Positions 59,926 through 64,000 of a stretch of 64,000 bases of DNA are shown here, piece by piece (positions within the stretch are counted from its first letter, which is position 1; each line of letters opens with the position of its first letter). This stretch comes from Glacieibacterium sp965200405 (GTDB lineage Bacteria > Pseudomonadota > Alphaproteobacteria > Sphingomonadales > Sphingomonadaceae): the NCBI RefSeq assembly GCF_965200405.1, contig NZ_OZ241356.1, positions 930,001-994,000 of the forward strand, in the 5' to 3' direction. A program made the position numbers and the translations under genes. The notes under the pieces are model-generated. The model did not search any database. It was not told where the DNA came from and worked only from the letters and a program-made list of their open reading frames with translations.

Positions 59926-61122
59926 TTAGGCAGCTTTTGCCGCGCTCGAATTTTCGGGCGCGGTGACTTCACGGTGAGTTGCGCCAGAATTGCCCATGTC
60001 GAGCGCCGCAGTGGCAGCGTCGATATCTGCCGCGTCGACGTGGGTGTAGCGCAGCACCATCGCCACCGTTTTGTGGCCACTGACCTTCATGATTGTGGGG
60101 ATGTCGGCGCCGGCTCGGACCAGGCGCGTTACCGCGGTATGCCTCATGACGTGCGGGGTCACTGCTTTAGCGTCGAGCCCGGCCGCCGTTGCCGCCCGGC
60201 GGAAGCTGGCAGCAAAGCATTTGCGGCGACCTTCCTTCGTGTCTTTGACCTTGGCCGGGAACAGCCAACCATCGGGCTTAGCAGCCTGCTTCCGCTCGGC
60301 CTCGAGCTTGGCTGCGAGGTCGGCGGGGATCGGCTGCTCTCGGCTGCCGGCCTTGGCCAAGGGCACGAAGATACGCCTGCGGGCGAAATCGATCTGAGGC
60401 CACTTGATCGAGGTGATCTCGTCGTGCCGCATGCCGGTGCCCAAGCCGATCGCAACGAAGATCCACAGGTCCCCATCCTGGTCGGCGATCGAGGCGGCCA
60501 TCAGCGCGTCGCACTGCGCCTGGTTGAGCGCGATGATGCGTCCCTGCCCCTCACGCGCACGGTCGATCGTCGGCACGTCGTCACGCTTGATCCATCCCCA
60601 GCGGGCCGCCGAGCGCGTCAGGTGGCTCAGCGTCGCCAACTCGCGATTGATCGTCGCGTCGGCGGCTTTCGCGTCCCGACGGGCCTTTCTGTAGCCCTTC
60701 ACGGCAAAGTCGGTGATCTTGTCGAGCCGCGTTTTGCCGAAGTGCGGTTTTAGATGGAGCGCGAGCTGGCGTTCTTTCCGAGTGACGTTCTTGCCGGCGC
60801 TGTCTTTGAGCCGGGTGATGTAGTCGTCTGCTGCCTCGGCGAAGAGCAGCTGAACCTTGCGGCCTTTCGGCAGGTTGAGCCGACCCGAACGGGCATCGGT
60901 GCGCGCCTGCTCAATGTAGGTCTCGGCCTGGGCGCGAGTGACGCCTTCCGACTCGCGCCCAACAACCCGGTGGATGCGCTGGCCGTCGCACAGGACGTCG
61001 ACGCTGTAGCGCACGTCACCGTTGCTGAGACGCTCGGCGATGATCCCGTGCTCCGCAATCCGTCCACCATTCGCCAGAGCGCGGATGGCAGGGCGCGTGA
61101 GGCGGGCAAAGCGAAGAGACAC
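59926..61122 (-). CDS. int: Tyrosine-type site-specific integrase
   Basis: The 398-residue integrase has an N-terminal arm-binding-like region (GDVRYSVDVLCDGQRIHRVVGRESEG) and a core-binding domain (about 95-205, AADDYITRLKDSAGKNVTRKERQLALHLKPHFG). The catalytic domain has Arg in GTGMRHDEITS, His-x-x-Arg in TPHVMRHTAVT, SGHKT, and Tyr in VLRYTHVD. It points towards the adjacent tRNA-Phe, as island integrases normally do. The GTG start overlaps the stop of the upstream regulator gene by one base (TAGTG), so the two are co-transcribed and that regulator may control integration. Confidence 0.93.
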   Translation of the reverse strand: MSLRFARLTRPAIRALANGGRIAEHGIIAERLSNGDVRYSVDVLCDGQRIHRVVGRESEGVTRAQAETYIEQARTDARSGRLNLPKGRKVQLLFAEAADDYITRLKDSAGKNVTRKERQLALHLKPHFGKTRLDKITDFAVKGYRKARRDAKAADATINRELATLSHLTRSAARWGWIKRDDVPTIDRAREGQGRIIALNQAQCDALMAASIADQDGDLWIFVAIGLGTGMRHDEITSIKWPQIDFARRRIFVPLAKAGSREQPIPADLAAKLEAERKQAAKPDGWLFPAKVKDTKEGRRKCFAASFRRAATAAGLDAKAVTPHVMRHTAVTRLVRAGADIPTIMKVSGHKTVAMVLRYTHVDAADIDAATAALDMGNSGATHREVTAPENSSAAKAA

Positions 61123-61664
61123 TACACACCTCTCGGAATTATGGCGTGAGGGGCCAGTTGCCGGATTGGGGGAAGATCGGGCGCAAGCTCTGCAACGATC
61201 TCTGTGGCGAGGGCTGCGCCGATATCGGCGAGCTGTGCGGTTCGCATCGTGTATCGTTCCACGACGGCATCACGTTCAGCGTCAGAATTCGCCTCGCGCA
61301 ACATGGCCTTGAACTCGGCCGCGTCGCCGAGCGAGCCGAAGCGCCGCATAAGCTCTGCGACTGCTGCCTGCGACATGGCGAACGCCTCCCGACTGGCATT
61401 CCAAGGGCCCTCGGTGATTTCCTCGATGTCCTCGAAAACTTTGGCAAGAAGCCAGAAGAACCGAGACGCTCCCGCCTGAGGATCGACATACTGCTCTTGG
61501 CGTGAGGCCTCGAGGCGACTTTCGACCTCTTGGGTAAACGACCGACCAGCCGCAGTCGCAGAAGCCTCAAGGAAATCACGCAGGTCCTGTCGAACCTTGA
61601 TGCTGATGGCCGCCCGCTTAGGCGTCTCCCCGTGAAGTGGCCGGCCGCCAGGGTTCTTCGCCAA
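61122..61664 (-). CDS. Ribbon-helix-helix (Arc-like) regulator, copy 1
   Basis: The chosen start is the TTG at 61664, which has GGAG seven bases upstream and aligns its product with the ATG-started paralogue at 61998-62678. AKNPGGRPLHGETPKRAAISIKVRQDL matches TEKNRGGRPRQGPEVKRAPLNMRTSPAM. The ~180-residue protein has a basic N-terminal arm, then a beta-strand and two helices, RDFLEASATAAGRSFTQEVESRLEAS, typical of Arc/MetJ-type DNA binding. A ~120-residue helical C-terminal part of unknown role follows. ATGs at 61733 and 61745 are possible but would place the conserved intergenic motif inside the gene. Operon with the integrase. Confidence 0.75.
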   Translation of the reverse strand: MAKNPGGRPLHGETPKRAAISIKVRQDLRDFLEASATAAGRSFTQEVESRLEASRQEQYVDPQAGASRFFWLLAKVFEDIEEITEGPWNASREAFAMSQAAVAELMRRFGSLGDAAEFKAMLREANSDAERDAVVERYTMRTAQLADIGAALATEIVAELAPDLPPIRQLAPHAIIPRGV

Positions 61665-61708
61665 GGTGTAACTCCATCTTTCCTCACCCCTTCCATATGC
61701 AGAAACCG

Positions 61709-61740
61709 CTTGCAAGCCCCGGATGGTACCCATAGGTTCC
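61709..61740. promoter_or_regulatory. Conserved intergenic element, copy 1
   Basis: Between the divergent regulator genes lies CTTGCAAG (61709-61716) and, 16 bases from its start, GGTACCCATAGGTTCC (61725-61740). The same two blocks with the same spacing occur in the second module. It is a candidate operator for the ribbon-helix-helix protein or the HTH protein. Confidence 0.5.
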
Positions 61741-61776
61741 CGCATACGCAGCGTGTGAACTATCCTGGAGGGCGAG

Positions 61777-61986
61777 ATGCCGAGTGTCGAAATGGTCAAG
61801 GTGCGGGTGCTTCCCGACGGTCGGCTGACCCGCGAGGATGCTGCAACATTCCTCGGACGGAAGGCTAAGACGTTGGCCGAGTGGCAGAGACTGGGCGTCG
61901 GACCGCGCTCACTCATGGTTGGAGGCCGGCGCTTCTATCAGCTCGCTGACCTTGAAGCATTCGTAGCGCGCGGCCCTGCGAATTGA
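61777..61986 (+). CDS. Small HTH (excisionase/AlpA-like) protein, copy 1
   Basis: The 69-residue protein starts at ATG 61777 behind GGAGG. It is a winged-helix MerR/excisionase-type fold: VLPDGRLTREDAATFLGRKAKTLAEWQRLGVGPRSLMVGGRRFYQLADLEAFV. This is the HTH pattern of phage excisionases and AlpA activators. Next to an integrase a role in excision or gene activation is likely (inference). It is divergent from ribbon-helix-helix copy 1 and related in sequence to 62804-63010. Confidence 0.82.
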   Translation: MPSVEMVKVRVLPDGRLTREDAATFLGRKAKTLAEWQRLGVGPRSLMVGGRRFYQLADLEAFVARGPAN

Positions 61987-61997
61987 CGGACCGTGCC

Positions 61998-62678
61998 TCA
62001 TCTCCGCAGCTTTTTGCCTGAAAACCGTAAGAAGTGCTCACCGGCGATTTCGCCACCTGCAGCTTCTTGCGCGCGCTTCTGTTCTCCAGTGGGCACCAGC
62101 GTGTCCAATCGCGCCAGGGCCGCGCGCACATCTTCAAACTGCAGATCGATGGCATCTGCGATCCTCTCAGCGTCTGGATCGTCCTTGCTTGCCGACCGCG
62201 CAGCCGTTGCGACCGATGCGCCCGGCTTCATTGCGAGCAGTCGACCTACATACGAGCCTTTCCGCTGCGGTACCTCATCTTCGATCTTCTTAAGCGCCGC
62301 GTCGACGTCCGCTTGGGCTTCAATAATCTCGGGGGTCAGCAAAGGCCGGTTGACCTCGAGAAGTGAGTTCACCGCCGCTTTTACGGCCCAGAACGTCTCA
62401 ATGTCCTCGTCCCACCGGCCTCCGTTCCGCTCTTCGATCGAGCGGGCCGAAGCGACGGCCAGGTGGAAGAAGGCGCCGTTGTGAGAGCCTCCCCGGTAGG
62501 AGTCCTCGTCGAACGTCCGCTGCAGGCGCGCTTCAACTTCCTGCGTGAGCGACCATCCCCTCGCGTCGGCTGCTTCTTCAAGCTGCGTCCGCATAGCGGG
62601 CGATGTGCGCATGTTCAGAGGCGCCCGCTTCACTTCGGGTCCTTGGCGGGGACGGCCGCCACGGTTCTTCTCAGTCAT
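61998..62678 (-). CDS. Ribbon-helix-helix (Arc-like) regulator, copy 2
   Basis: The 226-residue protein starts at ATG 62678 with GGGAG upstream. Its N-terminus TEKNRGGRPRQGPEVKRAPLNMRTSPAMRTQLEEAADARGWSLTQEVEARLQRTF is paralogous to copy 1. The C-terminal ~160 residues are helical and charged (SLLEVNRPLLTPEIIEAQADVDAALKKIEDEVPQ) and not clearly alike between copies. Longer readings add 29 residues across the conserved intergenic motif, so they are not used. Its stop is 11 bases from the end of the first HTH gene. Confidence 0.78.
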   Translation of the reverse strand: MTEKNRGGRPRQGPEVKRAPLNMRTSPAMRTQLEEAADARGWSLTQEVEARLQRTFDEDSYRGGSHNGAFFHLAVASARSIEERNGGRWDEDIETFWAVKAAVNSLLEVNRPLLTPEIIEAQADVDAALKKIEDEVPQRKGSYVGRLLAMKPGASVATAARSASKDDPDAERIADAIDLQFEDVRAALARLDTLVPTGEQKRAQEAAGGEIAGEHFLRFSGKKLRR

Positions 62679-62724
62679 ACCATCGCTCCCAAGGGTTTCT
62701 GCGTAATGCCAGAGTACATCTACC

Positions 62725-62756
62725 CTTTCAAGTACCATCCGGCACCCGTAGGTAAC
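62725..62756. promoter_or_regulatory. Conserved intergenic element, copy 2
   Basis: CTTTCAAG (62725-62732) and, 16 bases from its start, GGCACCCGTAGGTAAC (62741-62756) mirror copy 1. On the minus strand TTGAAA is followed 17 bases later by CATTAC, a possible promoter for the ribbon-helix-helix gene. A GTAAC/GTTAC inverted pair (62752-62774) continues towards the HTH gene. Confidence 0.5.
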
Positions 62757-62803
62757 ATCGTGCACCGAGGTTACGTTTTCCCCGGTGCTGACGAGGAGTT
62801 GGT

Positions 62804-63010
62804 ATGATCGACCAGGTAAAGGTGCGTGTTCTGCCCGATGATCGAGTTGACCGTCTTAACGCGGCGCTCGCGCTCAACCGGTCGCCGAAGACGCTCGCAG
62901 AGTGGCGCCGTCTCGGCATCGGCCCCCGAGCGTTCAATGTGGGTGGCCGAGTGTTCTATCGTTGGTCCGAAGTGCAGGCTTTCGGCGCCGGCGAAAAAGT
63001 CGCCGCTTGA
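62804..63010 (+). CDS. Small HTH (excisionase/AlpA-like) protein, copy 2
   Basis: The 68-residue protein begins IDQVKVRVLPDDRVDRLNAALALNRSPKTLAEWRRLGIGPRAFNVGGRVFYRWSEVQAFG, clearly the paralogue of 61777-61986 (KTLAEW-RLG-GPR--VGGR-FY shared). The start follows GGAG. It heads a chain of overlapping genes that leads to the primase, so it may be the regulator of the replication operon. Confidence 0.82.
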   Translation: MIDQVKVRVLPDDRVDRLNAALALNRSPKTLAEWRRLGIGPRAFNVGGRVFYRWSEVQAFGAGEKVAA

Positions 63011-63165
63011 TGCGCCCTCAGGCGGTGACATCGCCCGATTGCGATGCGGCCCGCCACCTCTCTCAACGGAGCGGTGCACGGGCCACGGATTGCAGTGCTT
63101 TGGCGGGCGCCTGCAATCGGACTGATACCACGGCGCAGGATTTGCTGGAAGGCGGTTCCGAATGA
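63010..63165 (+). CDS. 51-residue hypothetical protein in the primase operon
   Basis: The ATG overlaps the HTH stop by one base (TGATG) and its TGA overlaps the next ATG by four bases (ATGA). The reading frame therefore tiles the gap exactly. The product is hydrophilic, with three cysteines (SPDC, TDCS, GACN) and an end of AQDLLEGGSE. No family is recognised. Gene tiling is the only evidence. Confidence 0.5.
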   Translation: MRPQAVTSPDCDAARHLSQRSGARATDCSALAGACNRTDTTAQDLLEGGSE

Positions 63166-63566
63166 CCGCGGTACCCGAACGCGACGTCCAAAAGCTGCGC
63201 AAGATCGCCGGGCTACTGGGCAGTGAAGTCGATGCAGAAGCGATCGCAGCACTCTTCGCAGCTAGGTCGCTAGCAGCGCGATGCGGCGTTCCGCTGATCG
63301 AAGCTCTTTCATCCGCCCTCGTCGTAGCGGTACGCGCCAGGCAGAGCTCGACCGCATGGAACCCGGAACCAGCGCCGACCACAGCCGCATGGGTTCGCAA
63401 GGTCATGACCTGCCGCGACGCACCTCAACTCTTCAACTCCGAGGCTCGCGATTTCCTGCGCAACCTGAGCGAGCAACGTCGAGCACCGACGGCCAACCAG
63501 ATGAAGTGGCTGGACGATCTGCACGATCGAGCAATCCGCCACTTTAACATGGGGAAGGCAGCATGA
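63162..63566 (+). CDS. Hypothetical protein (134 residues) in the mobile element
   Basis: The soluble, helix-rich protein has an N-terminal part (ERDVQKLRKIAGLLGSEVDAEAIAALFAARSLAARCGVPLIEAL) and a C-terminal FLRNLSEQRRAPTANQMKWLDDLHDRAIRHF. The latter resembles short helical segments seen beside phage and plasmid replication genes. No enzyme motif is visible. It overlaps both neighbours by four bases (ATGA), so it belongs to the primase operon. Confidence 0.7.
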   Translation: MTAVPERDVQKLRKIAGLLGSEVDAEAIAALFAARSLAARCGVPLIEALSSALVVAVRARQSSTAWNPEPAPTTAAWVRKVMTCRDAPQLFNSEARDFLRNLSEQRRAPTANQMKWLDDLHDRAIRHFNMGKAA

Positions 63567-63856
63567 GCTACGTTGTCCCCATTGGCCGCCGACCGGTTCG
63601 CGCTGTCGTCATCCGGCCGTCAAACGGAAACCGATACGCCTACACGGTCGCGGCGATGGTCTGCCCTTCTGCCCGCAGCAAGGCCAGCTACCTCGATCAG
63701 CGGCGAGTATACGGCACCAACGATCTAGCCGAGGCGCTGCGCACTGCGCTGCTGGAGGCTGCACGAACCGGCCTGCCTGTCATCGATCTCGTTTCCCCGC
63801 CTCGACGCGGCCCTAGCGGGCCCAGCGGCGGCGGTGGCTGCAGGATGGCAGCATGA
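63563..63856 (+). CDS. Hypothetical protein (97 residues) in the mobile element
   Basis: The product starts MSYVVPIGRRPVRAVVIRPSNGNRYAYTVAAMVCPSARSKASYLDQRRVYGTNDLAEALRTALLEAARTGLPVIDLV. It ends in a Pro/Gly/Ser-rich tail with GGGG. Alternating strands suggest a small mixed alpha/beta domain. No family is recognised. It overlaps both neighbours by four bases. Confidence 0.65.
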   Translation: MSYVVPIGRRPVRAVVIRPSNGNRYAYTVAAMVCPSARSKASYLDQRRVYGTNDLAEALRTALLEAARTGLPVIDLVSPPRRGPSGPSGGGGCRMAA

Positions 63857-64000
63857 TAGCCGGCCGCACTCACCCCACATTCGACCGCATCGACGTGGAA
63901 GCCATCAAGGCTCAAGTCTCGCTGCGTGACGTGGTTGCCCGGCGTGTCCAGCTCAAGCCGCGCGGTCGCGAGTTTCTCGGCCTATGTCCCTTCCACGACG
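63853..64000 (+). CDS. DNA primase, CHC2 zinc-finger type (3' truncated by window edge)
   Basis: Only the first 49 codons are present. RIDVEAIKAQVSLRDVVARRVQLKPRGREFLGLCPFHD is the start of a DnaG-like CHC2 domain, with the first Cys and His of the zinc site. The ATG overlaps the upstream stop (ATGA). Phage satellites, plasmids and ICEs often carry such a primase, alone or fused to a helicase. The rest lies outside the window. Confidence 0.88.
   Translation, partial: MIAGRTHPTFDRIDVEAIKAQVSLRDVVARRVQLKPRGREFLGLCPFHD

Larger units (their letters stand above)
59912..64000. mobile_element. Integrated genetic element at tRNA-Phe (left end; right end outside window)
   Basis: It begins at the tRNA 3' end and contains a tyrosine integrase, two ribbon-helix-helix regulators, two small excisionase-like HTH proteins, three small unknown ORFs and the start of a CHC2 primase. 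Genes in it use less strictly C/G-ending codons than the core genome to the left. Integrase plus own primase suggests a phage satellite, integrative plasmid or ICE. No capsid, tail or conjugation gene is visible yet. Confidence 0.8.

Noticed and set aside
61665..61745. ATG starts at 61733 or 61745 for ribbon-helix-helix copy 1
   Set aside because: No good ribosome site, no match to the paralogue, and they would put the shared intergenic motif in coding sequence.

Overview
The window is GC-rich, densely packed chromosomal DNA, most likely from a sphingomonad-type alphaproteobacterium. That placement is an inference from gene content and was not tested by a search. Supporting points are a CHCC zinc-finger protein of the NDUFS6 type, a small HIG1-like twin-membrane protein, a short-form HisG, a PEP-CTERM protein, a cluster of RNase E/G, Maf and YacG, and many 1-20 bp gene overlaps. 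A tRNA-Phe gene near position 59.9 kb marks a change from core genome to an integrated element that runs off the right edge.

Layout. 0-4.8 kb: end of an NAD-dependent epimerase, a CoxL-type molybdenum hydroxylase large subunit, a DMT exporter and a threonine aldolase-like lyase. 4.9-19 kb: one enormous autotransporter gene (about 4,680 residues) built from autotransporter-associated beta-strand repeats in long super-modules. 19-29 kb: rmuC, polA, nadB, an ABC ATPase, a CHCC zinc-finger protein, a secreted protein of unknown function and a TldD protease. 29-32 kb: a DUF2007 protein, a patatin-like lipase, then glnK-amtB behind a candidate sigma-54 promoter and ended by a clear intrinsic terminator. 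32-38.7 kb: argB with a DUF442 phosphatase-like gene, an esterase, a cupin, a NIPSNAP protein, 3-hydroxyacyl-CoA dehydrogenase and a PEP-CTERM phytase-like protein. The last two genes have perfect hairpins over their ribosome binding sites. 38.7-43.7 kb: etfBA behind a near-consensus promoter, the ergothioneine pair egtB-egtD (egtB carries an in-frame palindromic element), a PduO-type cobalamin adenosyltransferase and a HIG1-like protein. 44-46 kb: an HNH nuclease and three consecutive low-complexity secreted proteins. 46-59.8 kb: purB, a PagL-like lipid A deacylase, xerC, a small transaldolase, priA, a radical SAM pair, an SDR, a DUF1203 protein, hisG-hisD, a DUF2332 protein, maf, an apparently frameshifted RNase E/G and yacG.

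59.9-64 kb: tRNA-Phe(GAA), then a tyrosine integrase pointing at the tRNA, two tandem diverged copies of a divergent pair (ribbon-helix-helix gene and small HTH gene) sharing a conserved intergenic motif, then a chain of overlapping small ORFs leading into a CHC2-type DNA primase cut by the window edge. Integrase, excisionase-like regulators and primase in this order suggest a replicating genomic island, phage satellite or integrative plasmid. This is the least ordinary part of the window and the best candidate for something undescribed.

GC-rich palindromic repeats lie between three convergent gene pairs. Two of them share a 51-base segment that differs at one position. No CRISPR array, rRNA or complete insertion sequence was seen.
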